A stretch of 64,000 nt of DNA, from positions 2,408,968-2,472,967 of the forward strand of contig JBDVPM010000008.1 in assembly GCA_039968605.1 (NCBI GenBank), read 5' to 3'. The notes under the pieces were generated by a model. The model worked only from the letters and a program-made list of their open reading frames with translations, did no database searches and was not told the origin of the DNA. Positions 25,107-33,967 of this stretch are shown here, piece after piece (position 1 is the stretch's first letter; the number at the start of each line of letters is the position of its first letter). This DNA is from Alteripontixanthobacter sp. (lineage in GTDB: Bacteria; Pseudomonadota; Alphaproteobacteria; Sphingomonadales; Sphingomonadaceae). A program made the translations under genes and the position numbers.

Positions 25107-26996
25107 ATGATCCGCCGCCAATTCTCATTCGTCCTTGCCAGCAGCGCACTTGCGCTGAGCGGCTGTGCCGCGACCACCATGGCCAGCCCGCCAATGGCCG
25201 AGGCCAATGTGCAGCAGCCTGCCTCCAGCAGCACGCAGCGGGCCGAAATCCAGCCGATCGGCGAATTCTTCGAAGCCTATGACGCCGCCCAGCTCGAGCT
25301 TTCGCCCCTTTCGAAAGCCTATCGCGGAATTCGCGACGAGGATTACGGACGCTGGGGCGATTTTACCGATGCGGGTGAAATCGCGCAATACGAGCTGCTG
25401 CAATCCTATGCCGAGCGGATGCGCGAGGAATACGATCCGGCCGCGCTGAGCGAGCAGGATGCGCTCAGCTACCGCTTGTTCGACGCGATGGCGCAGCGCC
25501 GCGCAGCGCTGTTCCCGTTCCGCGATTACGGATACGTCTTCGACCAGATGAACGGCGCGCAGAGCCAGTTGCCGGCCTTTCTGATCAACATCCACCGGGT
25601 GTCGGATGCCGATGAAGCACAGGATTATATCAGCCGCATCGAAGGGCTGGGTGAAAAGATCGATGAGTTGACCGCCGAATCGCGCGAGCGAGCCGAAGCA
25701 GGCGTGATGCCGCCGGACTGGGTCTATCCTTATGTCATTTCGGATATCGAAAACCTGCTCGCAGCGGGCGATGAAAATGCGATTCTCGAAGATTTCGAAA
25801 GCAAGCTGGATGGCCTGCCGAACGAAGCTGCCGGGGACTGGATGCGCAGCATAGGCGGAACACAGGCCGCGCTGGGCATGGCTTCGGCAGCCTGGAACAA
25901 CTCGGCCCGGCCCGCCTATGAGCGCCTGCTCGCCGAATTGCAGCGCCAGCAGGCGATAGCTCCCACGCAGGACGGTATCTGGCGCTTCCCGCAAGGTGCC
26001 GAATATTATGAAGCGCTGCTCGCCAATTACACCACCACCGATCTGACCGCCGATGAAATCCACGATATCGGCCTCGCGCAAGTGGCGCGGATCCAGGGCG
26101 AAATGCGCGCGATCATGGACCAGGTCGGCTTCGAAGGCGACCTGCAGGACTTCTTCCAGTTCACCCGCACCGACGACCGGTTCTTTTATACCAGCCGCGA
26201 GGAATATATCGCCGACGCACAGGCTGCGATCGACCGGCTGGCCGGCAAAATGCCCGAATTTTTCGGCACTCTCCCCACCGATCCGTTGCAGATCAAGGCG
26301 GTCGAGGCGTTTCGCGAGAAAAGCGCGGGCAAGGCGTTCTACCAGCGTCCCGCACCCGACGGATCGCGCCCCGGCACCTATTACGTGAATCTGTATAATT
26401 TGCGCGATATGTCTAAGAACGAGCTGGAGGCGCTGGCCTATCACGAAGGCCTGCCGGGCCATCATTTGCAGCTCTCGATCCAGACGCAGCTGGGCGATGT
26501 GCCCGCCTTTCGCCGGTTTGGAGGGGTGACCGCCTATTCCGAAGGCTGGGGGCTGTATTCGGAAGAGCTGGGCAAGGATATGGGCTTTTATAACGATCCC
26601 TATTCCGATTTTGGCCGGCTGGGGATGGAACTGTGGAGAGCCTGTCGGTTGGTTGTGGATACCGGCCTGCACCACAAACGCTGGAGCCGTGAAAAGGCGA
26701 TCGAGTATTTGACCGAGAATACACCCAATCCAGAGGGCGATATCCGCAAGGCAATCGAACGTTACGTGGTCTATCCCGGCCAGGCGACCGCCTACATGAT
26801 CGGCAAGCTGAAGATCATGGAACTGCGCGACATGGCGCGCAGCCAATTGGGCGAGGATTTCGATATTCGCGGCTTTCACGATACCATCCTGCTCAGCGGC
26901 CCCGTCCCGCTCGGTATTATGGAAGAAAACGTGAAAGCCTGGGTGGCGAGCGAGAAAGGCATGCAGCCCAGCGCGCCCGCGATTATGGGGGAGTAG
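25107..26996 (+). CDS. DUF885-family lipoprotein, probable metallopeptidase
   Basis: A 629-residue exported protein with a lipoprotein signal (MIRRQFSFVLASSALALSGCA). The body is the DUF885 family, largely helical, with the hallmark HEGLPGHHLQ near residue 447, which resembles a zinc-binding HExxH-type helix, and a conserved EGWGLYSEELG about 25 residues later. Some relatives have been described as peptidases, so a cell-envelope peptidase role is likely but unproven. The start follows a GGGAG ribosome-binding site. It is monocistronic as far as can be seen, followed by the SUF regulatory region. Confidence 0.87.
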   Translation: MIRRQFSFVLASSALALSGCAATTMASPPMAEANVQQPASSSTQRAEIQPIGEFFEAYDAAQLELSPLSKAYRGIRDEDYGRWGDFTDAGEIAQYELLQSYAERMREEYDPAALSEQDALSYRLFDAMAQRRAALFPFRDYGYVFDQMNGAQSQLPAFLINIHRVSDADEAQDYISRIEGLGEKIDELTAESRERAEAGVMPPDWVYPYVISDIENLLAAGDENAILEDFESKLDGLPNEAAGDWMRSIGGTQAALGMASAAWNNSARPAYERLLAELQRQQAIAPTQDGIWRFPQGAEYYEALLANYTTTDLTADEIHDIGLAQVARIQGEMRAIMDQVGFEGDLQDFFQFTRTDDRFFYTSREEYIADAQAAIDRLAGKMPEFFGTLPTDPLQIKAVEAFREKSAGKAFYQRPAPDGSRPGTYYVNLYNLRDMSKNELEALAYHEGLPGHHLQLSIQTQLGDVPAFRRFGGVTAYSEGWGLYSEELGKDMGFYNDPYSDFGRLGMELWRACRLVVDTGLHHKRWSREKAIEYLTENTPNPEGDIRKAIERYVVYPGQATAYMIGKLKIMELRDMARSQLGEDFDIRGFHDTILLSGPVPLGIMEENVKAWVASEKGMQPSAPAIMGE

Positions 26997-27070
26997 GGAC
27001 GGCCCGCCCCGAAACGTAGGTGACGCGTTTTGGTATCGCTCCAGCCAAATCGCTAACGACTCGCAACAAG

Positions 27071-27089
27071 GGGTTTCCCGTTGAAACCC
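27071..27089. promoter_or_regulatory. Inverted repeat over the SUF promoter -35
   Basis: GGGTTTC and GAAACCC arms separated by CCGTT. The right arm overlaps the TTGAAA -35 element of the candidate SUF promoter. No T-run follows, so it is unlikely to be a terminator of the DUF885 gene. It may be a second operator. Confidence 0.4.
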
Positions 27090-27109
27090 TGTCTTGCACC
27101 GCTTAGGTG
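27081..27109 (+). promoter_or_regulatory. Candidate promoter of the SUF operon
   Basis: TTGAAA (27081-27086), 17-base spacer, TAGGTG (27104-27109). Transcription would start near 27116, about 35 bases before the regulator gene and within the adjacent palindrome. The -10 is imperfect but resembles that proposed for the MerC-like gene. Confidence 0.48.
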
Positions 27110-27110
27110 A

Positions 27111-27133
27111 AATCCGACCAATCCGGTCGGATT
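27111..27133. promoter_or_regulatory. SUF operon operator palindrome
   Basis: Perfect 9-bp arms AATCCGACC (27111-27119) and GGTCGGATT (27125-27133) separated by 5 bases. It overlaps the expected transcription start and lies 16 bases before the Rrf2 regulator gene, so autoregulation by that protein is the natural reading. The sequence is not the E. coli IscR type 1 or type 2 site as I know them. Confidence 0.6.
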
Positions 27134-27149
27134 AACCGCCGAGCAGCCC

Positions 27150-27572
27150 ATGCGCCTGTCCAATCTTGCCGATTATGCCGTCGTTACGATGAGCGCCGCA
27201 GCGCGCCATTGCGGCTTTGCGCGGGTCAGCGCGGCGGAATTGGCGCAGGAAACCGCTTTGCCGGTGCCGACCGTGCAGAAGATCGTCAGCAAGCTGACCG
27301 CTGCCGGCTTGCTCAAATCGACGCGCGGTGCCGGTGGCGGGTTGCAATTGGCGCGTCCTGCCGCAGCCATCAGCCTGGCCCAGATCGTCGAAGCAATCGA
27401 AGGGCCCATCGCGCTCACCCATTGCCTGGACGGGACCGATTGTTCGGTCGAGCATGATTGTGCTGTCCGTCCGCACTGGAATGTCGTCAACGCTGCCGTT
27501 CGCGGTGCGCTCGACGATATCCCCCTCACCCAGCTCGCTGAAAAGTCGGCGGGAACACGAGAACTTGCATGA
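27150..27572 (+). CDS. Rrf2/IscR-family Fe-S regulator of the SUF operon
   Basis: A 140-residue winged-helix regulator of the Rrf2 family. The DNA-binding part covers about residues 1-60 ([35 protein letters not shown]), and the cluster-binding cysteines fall at C92, C98 and C104, the same positions as in E. coli IscR, with a His at 109. It should bind a labile [2Fe-2S] cluster and repress the SUF genes when clusters suffice. Its stop overlaps the sufB start as ATGA. The palindrome at 27111-27133 is its probable operator. Confidence 0.92.
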   Translation: MRLSNLADYAVVTMSAAARHCGFARVSAAELAQETALPVPTVQKIVSKLTAAGLLKSTRGAGGGLQLARPAAAISLAQIVEAIEGPIALTHCLDGTDCSVEHDCAVRPHWNVVNAAVRGALDDIPLTQLAEKSAGTRELA

Positions 27573-29065
27573 CCGACCGGATCGACCTCAAAACGGCCCC
27601 CCTCCAGGACCAGGATGCGCATGACGCTGCCGCCAAGGCCGCCGATTACGAGCATGGCTGGTCCAGCGATATCGAAACCGAATTCGCGCCCAAGGGCCTG
27701 AACGAGGATACCGTCCGCTTTATCTCCGCCAAGAAGGGCGAGCCGGAATGGATGCTCGACTGGCGGCTGAAGGCGTTTCGCCTGTGGCAGGATATGGAAG
27801 AGCCGGATTGGGCCAAGATCGGCTATCCCAAGATCGATTACCAGGACGCGTATTATTACGCCGAGCCCAAGGCCAAGCCGACACTGGAATCGCTCGACGA
27901 GCTCGATCCCGAAATCAAGCGCGTTTACGACAAGCTGGGCATCCCGATCGCGGAGCAGGAAGTGCTCGCCGGGGTGGAAGGCGCGCGCAAAGTCGCGGTC
28001 GATGCGGTGTTCGACAGCGTCAGCGTGGCGACGACATTCCGCAAGGAACTCGAAGCGGCGGGCGTCATCTTCCGCAGCATCTCCGAAGCGATCAGGGAAT
28101 ATCCCGATCTGGTGAAAAAGTGGCTCGGCAAGGTGGTGCCGCAGCGCGACAATTACTTCGCCACGCTCAACAGCGCGGTCTTTTCCGACGGGACGTTCGT
28201 GTACATCCCCGAAGGCGTGCGCTGCCCGATGGAGCTGAGCACCTATTTCCGGATCAATGCGGAAAATACCGGCCAGTTCGAACGCACGCTAATCGTTGCC
28301 GAGAAGGGCAGCTATGTCAGCTATCTCGAAGGTTGCACCGCTCCGATGCGCGATGAAAACCAGCTCCACGCCGCCGTGGTGGAACTGGTCGCGATGGAAG
28401 ATGCGGAGATCAAATATTCCACCGTGCAGAACTGGTATCCCGGCGATGCCGAGGGCAAGGGCGGGATCTACAATTTCGTCACCAAGCGCGGCCTGTGCCA
28501 GGGCGCGCGATCGAAAATCAGCTGGACGCAGGTGGAAACCGGCAGCGCGGTAACGTGGAAATACCCGTCCTGCGTGCTGAATGGCGAGGATAGCGTGGGC
28601 GAGTTCTACTCGGTCGCCGTCACCAACAACCACCAGCAGGCCGATACCGGCACCAAGATGATCCACAACGCGCCCGGCACGCGCTCCACCATCATCTCCA
28701 AGGGCATCAGCGCAGGCAAATCGAACAACACCTATCGCGGGCTCGTCCGCGTGGGGCCGAATGCCGATAATGTCCGCAACTTCACCCAATGCGACAGCCT
28801 GCTGATCGGCGAGGAATGCGGCGCACATACCGTGCCTTATATCGAGGTTAAGAACCCCGGCGCGCAGATCGAGCATGAGGCCACCACCAGCAAGATCAGC
28901 GACGACCAGCTATTCTACGCCATGCAGCGCGGGCTGGGCGAGGAAGAGGCTGTGGCGCTGATCGTCAACGGCTTTGCGAAGGAAGTGATGCGCCAACTGC
29001 CGATGGAGTTTGCGGTCGAGGCGCAGAAGCTGTTGGCGATCTCGCTCGAAGGGAGTGTGGGGTGA
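27569..29065 (+). CDS. sufB: Fe-S cluster scaffold subunit SufB
   Basis: A 498-residue SufB, the scaffold on which the SufBC2D complex assembles clusters in the cytoplasm. The beta-helix core carries the family stretch [42 protein letters not shown], and the C-terminal cysteine in [24 protein letters not shown]. Length is normal. The ATG overlaps the regulator stop, and its own stop overlaps the GTG start of an unusual lipoprotein gene rather than that of sufC or sufD, which is the notable feature of this operon. Confidence 0.97.
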   Translation: MTDRIDLKTAPLQDQDAHDAAAKAADYEHGWSSDIETEFAPKGLNEDTVRFISAKKGEPEWMLDWRLKAFRLWQDMEEPDWAKIGYPKIDYQDAYYYAEPKAKPTLESLDELDPEIKRVYDKLGIPIAEQEVLAGVEGARKVAVDAVFDSVSVATTFRKELEAAGVIFRSISEAIREYPDLVKKWLGKVVPQRDNYFATLNSAVFSDGTFVYIPEGVRCPMELSTYFRINAENTGQFERTLIVAEKGSYVSYLEGCTAPMRDENQLHAAVVELVAMEDAEIKYSTVQNWYPGDAEGKGGIYNFVTKRGLCQGARSKISWTQVETGSAVTWKYPSCVLNGEDSVGEFYSVAVTNNHQQADTGTKMIHNAPGTRSTIISKGISAGKSNNTYRGLVRVGPNADNVRNFTQCDSLLIGEECGAHTVPYIEVKNPGAQIEHEATTSKISDDQLFYAMQRGLGEEEAVALIVNGFAKEVMRQLPMEFAVEAQKLLAISLEGSVG

Positions 29066-29754
29066 GGCTTGCTATACTTCTTATTGCGATCTTAGCTCTC
29101 CCCACCTCCGCCTGCTCCGCAGAAGCGGAGCCGCAGGATCAGATCACTTTGCTTCCGCACGTTCTAGCAATGCGACCAATCGTAGCTTGCATTGAAGACC
29201 ATGTCGCTAGCTCTGAAAAAGATGAAATATGGGTGGGCGGGTCGCCGCAAGGCCCAGCACATGACAGAGAGATGCTTAGGCGATGTTCAGAAGGCCACTT
29301 AGAGCTAAATGAGCGCGACATCGACGAACAGAGTCCCGGTTACTATCAGCAGGCAATTTTTAGCTCTATGATGTTTATCTTCGGCGATAAACATAATCAC
29401 CTTACTGCGAACGATTTCGATTCAGCCGTTGACTTCGCAAAATGTGTAGAATCGACTGCGTTCAGTCTTCCTGGATTTTCGAGCAGAAATAATCGCGGCC
29501 TCTCTGTAGCGATCCGCCAAGCCGAACTGTCATGTAGCGAACATCCGCTTGCATTGAAACCAATGCAGCCAGCAGAAGCAAGCGCGCCAGAAAATGCGCG
29601 AGCGATAATGTTCGCTAACTTCGTTTCGAATGCAAACCTGCGTTATATCCTAGAAAAGATGGGATGGTCCCCAGAGCGCAAGCCTCAAGTTATCAATCCG
29701 CTTAACCGTCCGATTGCTCCGCCACCACCAGCACCAATAGCGCCTAGCGAATGA
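29062..29754 (+). CDS. Predicted lipoprotein of unknown function inserted in the SUF operon
   Basis: A 230-residue protein with a lipoprotein-like N-terminus ([18 protein letters not shown]). The mature part contains several more cysteines (near residues 43, 74, 128 and 157) and a Pro-rich tail ([13 protein letters not shown]). I recognise no family. The coding sequence is visibly richer in A and T than its neighbours and uses codons such as TTA, CTA, AGA and ATA that they avoid, which suggests horizontal origin. Even so, it is joined by 4-base overlaps on both sides: GTGA with sufB and ATGA with the DUF559 gene. Confidence 0.75.
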   Translation: MRLAILLIAILALPTSACSAEAEPQDQITLLPHVLAMRPIVACIEDHVASSEKDEIWVGGSPQGPAHDREMLRRCSEGHLELNERDIDEQSPGYYQQAIFSSMMFIFGDKHNHLTANDFDSAVDFAKCVESTAFSLPGFSSRNNRGLSVAIRQAELSCSEHPLALKPMQPAEASAPENARAIMFANFVSNANLRYILEKMGWSPERKPQVINPLNRPIAPPPPAPIAPSE

Positions 29755-30356
29755 CCAACCGTAAAACCCTCAACCTCCGCGAACCGTCCGACGATTCCGC
29801 CCCCGCCATCAAGAAGAAGGGCCGGGGCTGGGAGATTTCGGAAAAGCGGCTCGATGCGCTGCATGAGCGCGCGCGCGAGATGCGGCGGTTCCCCAGCGCT
29901 GCCCATACCGCGCTGGCGGAGAAGTTCGCCAAGGCCGATCTGGGCCGCCACAAATTCACCCGCCACGCCGTCGTCGGCAGCGCGATCGTCGATTTCAATT
30001 GCCACAGCCTCGGCATGGCGATCGATATCGACGAGGAAGGCGAGGACGAGGCGCTGGCCAAGCGCCGCGACAAGAGCTTGGAATCGGTCGGCATTCGCGT
30101 GATGCGGATCAAGGCGGCGGATATTCTCGACGATATGGACGCGGTTTTGGCCCGGATCACCGCCGGAATGCGGATGCGCATCGGCGATAAGAAACACGCC
30201 CGGCGCGAACACTGGAACAATTCGCGGCCTAGCCGAGACACGGGGCCCGGCAGGGGTCCACAAACCGAACACCGGCCCGGCGCCGATACAGAAAACGGTG
30301 CGGAAACCGAAATCCGGCCAAATACTGAAAACAGGAATGACGATGCTGCAAATTAA
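29751..30356 (+). CDS. DUF559 endonuclease-like protein in the SUF operon
   Basis: A 201-residue protein. Residues about 40-140 form a DUF559 domain, a relative of very-short-patch-repair/restriction-type nucleases: HKFTRHAVVGSAIVDFNCHSLGMAIDIDEEGE has the Asp and later acidic residues of the fold, and RDKSLESVGIRVMRI follows. The catalytic set is not fully clear, so activity is uncertain. The last 45 residues are low-complexity with repeated TE-x-RP/TEN units and encode the region just before and overlapping the sufC start by 14 bases. Its role in cluster assembly, if any, is unknown. Confidence 0.82.
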   Translation: MTNRKTLNLREPSDDSAPAIKKKGRGWEISEKRLDALHERAREMRRFPSAAHTALAEKFAKADLGRHKFTRHAVVGSAIVDFNCHSLGMAIDIDEEGEDEALAKRRDKSLESVGIRVMRIKAADILDDMDAVLARITAGMRMRIGDKKHARREHWNNSRPSRDTGPGRGPQTEHRPGADTENGAETEIRPNTENRNDDAAN

Positions 30357-31107
30357 CGACCTCCACGCCGAAATCGGCGGCAAGGCGATCCTCAAGGGGC
30401 TGACCCTGACCATCGAGGCGGGCGAAATCCATGCGATCATGGGCCCCAATGGCGCGGGCAAGAGCACGCTGGCCTATGTGCTGGGCGGGCGACCCGGTTA
30501 CGAGGTGACGGGCGGATCGGTCAGCTTCAACGGCACCGATTTGCTCGAAATGGACCCGCATGAGCGCGCCGCTGCCGGGTTGTTCCTCGGCTTTCAATAC
30601 CCGGTCGAGATCCCCGGTGTGTCGAACGTTCAGTTCCTGCGCGAATCGCTCAACGCGCAGCGCGGCGCTCGCGGGGAAGAGCCGCTTTCGGGCGGCGATT
30701 TCCTCAAGCTGGCGCGCGAGAAGGCCGGGCTGCTAAAGCTCGACATGGATATGCTCAAGCGCCACGTGAATGTCGGCTTTTCGGGCGGCGAGAAAAAACG
30801 CGCCGAGATGGTCCAGATGGGCATTCTCGATCCACAATTCGCGGTGCTGGACGAGACCGACAGCGGCCTCGATATCGATGCGCTGCGCGTGGTGGGTGAC
30901 GGCATCAACGCGATCATGCGTGACCCTGCCAAGGGCGTGCTGCTGATAACCCATTACCAGCGCCTGCTGGAAGTGGTGCGGCCGGACAAGGTCAGCATCC
31001 TGGCCGATGGCCGTATCGCGCAGACCGGTGGGCCTGACCTTGCGGTACGTTTGGAAAATGAAGGCTACGACGCCGTGATGGGCCATGACACGGTGGCCGC
31101 GGCGTGA
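30343..31107 (+). CDS. sufC: SUF system ATPase SufC
   Basis: A 254-residue ABC-type ATPase of the SufBC2D complex. Walker A is GPNGAGKSTLAYVL, the signature is FSGGEKKRAEM, Walker B is FAVLDETDSGLDIDAL, and the switch His is in LLITHYQRLL. The ATG at 30343 is preferred to one at 30337 because AGGA lies six bases before it. It overlaps the end of the DUF559 gene by 14 bases and is followed by sufD with a GTGA overlap. Confidence 0.97.
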   Translation: MLQINDLHAEIGGKAILKGLTLTIEAGEIHAIMGPNGAGKSTLAYVLGGRPGYEVTGGSVSFNGTDLLEMDPHERAAAGLFLGFQYPVEIPGVSNVQFLRESLNAQRGARGEEPLSGGDFLKLAREKAGLLKLDMDMLKRHVNVGFSGGEKKRAEMVQMGILDPQFAVLDETDSGLDIDALRVVGDGINAIMRDPAKGVLLITHYQRLLEVVRPDKVSILADGRIAQTGGPDLAVRLENEGYDAVMGHDTVAAA

Positions 31108-31865
31108 GCGAGTCCGTCCTCCTTCCCACCCGCAAGGACGAGGCCTGGCGCTATTCCAACACGGATGCGCTGGCCGGAATGGACCTCGGCACGTTCGACG
31201 ACTGGCGCGATATCGATGTCGCGTCGGGTGAGACGTATCGCGAATGCCTGACGATCGAAGATGGCTGCGAAGATACCGAACTGCGCCGCTTGCGCGTGAA
31301 AGTCGGTGCGGGCGGGCGCTGCGAATTGTTCGCCGTGATTGCGGGCGCGCAATTGGGCCGGATCGAGGTCGTCGTAACGCTCGCCGATGGCGCGCATTTC
31401 GAATTTGGCGGAGTGACGCTTGGCGGCCGCGACACGGTGCGCGAATTCGTCACCCGCGTGGCGCATGAGGAGCCGAACGCGACCTGCAACCAGGTCGTCC
31501 GCGCGGTCCATTGGGGCCGCGGCACCGGTAATTTCCTCGGCCGGATCGATGTAGTCTCCGGCGCGCAGAAAACCGATGCGGCGCAGGATTTCAAGGGCTT
31601 GCTGCTCGAAAAAGGCGCAAGCGTGAATGCCGTTCCGCAGTTGGAAATCTATGCCGACGATGTGAAATGCGCCCACGGCGCAACGGTCGGCCAGTTGGAA
31701 GAGGCAGCGCGCTATTACATGGCGACACGCGGCCTCTCGCCCGATCAATCGCGGCGGCTGTTGGTGCAGGCATTTATCGGCAACGCGCTGGTTGCGCTGG
31801 ATGACGATGCGGAGCGCGACCGGTTGATGGACGTGGCGCTCACCAAGCTGGAGAAGCATTTGTGA
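31104..31865 (+). CDS. sufD: SufD-family Fe-S assembly protein (short form)
   Basis: A 253-residue SufD, the partner of SufB in the scaffold complex. It begins PTRKDEAWRYSNTDAL and has the beta-helix with YADDVKCAHGATVGQLEEAARYYMATRGL and a C-terminal helical region. E. coli SufD is about 420 residues; the shorter form here lacks much of the N-terminal domain and is, to my knowledge, usual in this group. It starts with GTG overlapping the sufC stop and ends overlapping the GTG of sufS. Confidence 0.94.
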   Translation: MSESVLLPTRKDEAWRYSNTDALAGMDLGTFDDWRDIDVASGETYRECLTIEDGCEDTELRRLRVKVGAGGRCELFAVIAGAQLGRIEVVVTLADGAHFEFGGVTLGGRDTVREFVTRVAHEEPNATCNQVVRAVHWGRGTGNFLGRIDVVSGAQKTDAAQDFKGLLLEKGASVNAVPQLEIYADDVKCAHGATVGQLEEAARYYMATRGLSPDQSRRLLVQAFIGNALVALDDDAERDRLMDVALTKLEKHL

Positions 31866-33079
31866 GCGATACCGCCACCCTCAGCCGCAAGGCGGATTTC
31901 CCCGGCATGGTCACCGGCGAAGGCCAGCCATGGCACTATCTCGACACCGCCGCGACCGCGCAGAAGCCGCAGGCGGTGATCGACGCGATGAGCCGCGCGC
32001 TGGGTTCCGATTACGCCACCGTACATCGCGGCGTCTATTCGCGCTCCGCCCAGATGACGCTCGGCTATGAAGCGGCACGGCGGCGGGTGGCTGACTTCAT
32101 CGGGGCAGGCTCGGAGAACGAGATCGTCTTCGTGCGGGGCGCGACCGAGGGCATCAACCTCGTCGCTTATAGCTGGGGCGCGGCGAACCTGAAGGCGGGC
32201 GACCGCATCATGATCAGCCAGTTAGAGCATCATAGCAATATCGTTCCATGGCAATTGATCGCCGCGCAAACCGGCGCCGAGATCGATGTCTGCCCAATCA
32301 CCGATGATGGGCTGATCGATCTGGATGCGTTGGAAGCGATGCTGACGCCCGCGCACAAGATCGTGGCGTTGTGCCATGTCTCCAATGTGCTCGGCTCGAT
32401 CCTCGGCGCGAAGCGTGCAGCCAGGCTGGCGCATGGCGTAGGCGCGAAGCTGTTGCTCGATGGCTGCCAGTCGGCCCCGCGTATGCGGCTGGATATGGCC
32501 GAACTGGACTGCGATTTCTTCGTGTTTTCAGGGCATAAGCTCTACGGCCCGACCGGCATCGGCGTGCTGTGGGCGCGCGAGGAATTGCTCGATGCGATGC
32601 CGCCCTGGCAGGGGGGTGGCTCGATGATCGACACGGTCGCCTTCGAAGGTAGCACATGGGCTCCGCCGCCTCAGCGTTTCGAAGCCGGCACGCCGATGAT
32701 TACCGAAGCAATCGCCATGCACGCCGCCATCGACTACGTCGAACCGCTTGGAATGGAACGACTGTTCGAACATGAAAGCGGCCTCGCGCGGCAGCTGCGC
32801 GAGGAATTGTCGCGCTTCAATTCGATCACGCTCCATGGGCCGGAGAAATCCGCCGGAATCGTCTCCTTCACCATGGAGGGGGTTCACCCGCACGATCTGG
32901 GCACCATATTGGATGAGGAAAACGTCGCGATCCGCGCCGGGCATCACTGCGCGCAGCCGCTGATGGGCGTGCTCGGCGTGCCCGCCACCGCCCGCGCCAG
33001 CTTCGGCCTTTATTCGGACGAAAGCGATATCGAGGCGCTGGTGAAGGGCATCGAGCGTACTTTGAGAATTTTTGGCTAG
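31862..33079 (+). CDS. sufS: Cysteine desulfurase SufS
   Basis: A 405-residue PLP-dependent class V aminotransferase that mobilises sulfur from cysteine for the SUF machinery. The PLP lysine lies in FSGHKLYGPTG, the cofactor-binding Asp/His in LLDGCQSAPRM, and the catalytic cysteine in RAGHHCAQPLM, the arrangement of group II desulfurases. No sufE or sufU is adjacent, so the sulfur-transfer partner is either elsewhere or replaced. The start is a GTG overlapping the sufD stop. Confidence 0.96.
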   Translation: MSDTATLSRKADFPGMVTGEGQPWHYLDTAATAQKPQAVIDAMSRALGSDYATVHRGVYSRSAQMTLGYEAARRRVADFIGAGSENEIVFVRGATEGINLVAYSWGAANLKAGDRIMISQLEHHSNIVPWQLIAAQTGAEIDVCPITDDGLIDLDALEAMLTPAHKIVALCHVSNVLGSILGAKRAARLAHGVGAKLLLDGCQSAPRMRLDMAELDCDFFVFSGHKLYGPTGIGVLWAREELLDAMPPWQGGGSMIDTVAFEGSTWAPPPQRFEAGTPMITEAIAMHAAIDYVEPLGMERLFEHESGLARQLREELSRFNSITLHGPEKSAGIVSFTMEGVHPHDLGTILDEENVAIRAGHHCAQPLMGVLGVPATARASFGLYSDESDIEALVKGIERTLRIFG

Positions 33080-33089
33080 GACACAGATG

Positions 33090-33611
33090 ATGAGCAGCGA
33101 AACCGAGCAAAAGGACTTCATCGCCGCACCAGCGCCGAACGAGCAGGTCGTCGCCGCCCAACCGCCCGAAAAACCAAGGCGCGCGCGCGTTTCCGATGCG
33201 GTGGATCCGGATGCAGAAACACCGCGTGAGCAAATGGAGCGCAAGCGCGATTACCTCGAAGGCTTCCTCGCAAAGAAGCCCGAACAAGTCGCACCCGGCG
33301 AACCGGGCGGCGAGCTGCACGATGCGGTGATCGCAGCGATGAAGGAAATCTACGACCCGGAAATCCCGGTGAACATCTACGATCTCGGCCTGATCTACGG
33401 CGTGGAAGTGGATGCGGACAAGGACGTGATCGTCACCATGACGCTGACCACGCCCAATTGCCCGGTCGCCGAATCGATGCCCGCCGAAGTCGAATTGCGC
33501 GCCGCCAGCGTGCCCGGCGTACGCGATGCGGAAGTGAATCTGGTGTTCGATCCGCCTTGGGACCCGGCCAAGATGAGCGATGAAGCGCGGCTCGAACTGG
33601 GGATGCTGTGA
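33090..33611 (+). CDS. sufT: SufT (MIP18/DUF59) Fe-S maturation factor
   Basis: A 173-residue protein with a disordered, charged N-terminus (about residues 1-65) and a DUF59/MIP18 domain (about 68-165): EIYDPEIPVNIYDLGLIYGVEV, TLTTPNCPVAESMPAEVE with the key Cys, and VNLVFDPPWDPAKMSDEARLELGM. SufT assists maturation of Fe-S proteins, especially under high demand. The start is either ATG at 33087 or 33090; the latter has better spacing from AGGA. Its stop overlaps the start of the A-type carrier as TGATG. Confidence 0.93.
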   Translation: MSSETEQKDFIAAPAPNEQVVAAQPPEKPRRARVSDAVDPDAETPREQMERKRDYLEGFLAKKPEQVAPGEPGGELHDAVIAAMKEIYDPEIPVNIYDLGLIYGVEVDADKDVIVTMTLTTPNCPVAESMPAEVELRAASVPGVRDAEVNLVFDPPWDPAKMSDEARLELGML

Positions 33612-33967
33612 TGAGCGACACGCAAACCCGCCAGATTCCCGCCGCGGTCAATCTGACCCAAGCCGCCGAACAACGCGTGGCCGACCTGATGGCGCAAGCG
33701 CCCGGCGACGCCATCGGCGTCAAACTGTCCACCCCGCGCCGGGGCTGCTCCGGCCTCGCCTATTCGGTCGATTACGTGACCGAGGAGGCCAAGTTCGACG
33801 AGAAAATCGAAACGCCGGGCGGCACCTTCTATATCGACGGAGCGAGCGTGCTGTATCTGGTCGGGTCCGTGATGGACTGGCGCGAGGATGATTTCACTGC
33901 CGGGTTCGTGTTCGAAAACCCCAATGCCAAAGGCGCCTGCGGCTGCGGTGAAAGCTTTATGGTCTAA
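33611..33967 (+). CDS. sufA: A-type Fe-S carrier SufA (HesB/IscA family)
   Basis: A 118-residue A-type carrier with ligand cysteines C46 (RGCSGLAY), C110 and C112 (GACGCGESF). The CSGLAY variant distinguishes it from the ErpA-like protein at 991-1320. It is the last gene of the SUF operon and accepts clusters from SufBCD for delivery. Its stop overlaps that of a convergent lipoprotein gene, so no terminator separates them. Confidence 0.94.
   Translation: MSDTQTRQIPAAVNLTQAAEQRVADLMAQAPGDAIGVKLSTPRRGCSGLAYSVDYVTEEAKFDEKIETPGGTFYIDGASVLYLVGSVMDWREDDFTAGFVFENPNAKGACGCGESFMV

Noticed and set aside
27071-27089. Terminator of the DUF885 gene or PsrA box
   Set aside because: No T-run follows the hairpin, and the half-sites are in the opposite order (GTTTC...GAAAC) to the PsrA motif; kept only as a possible operator.
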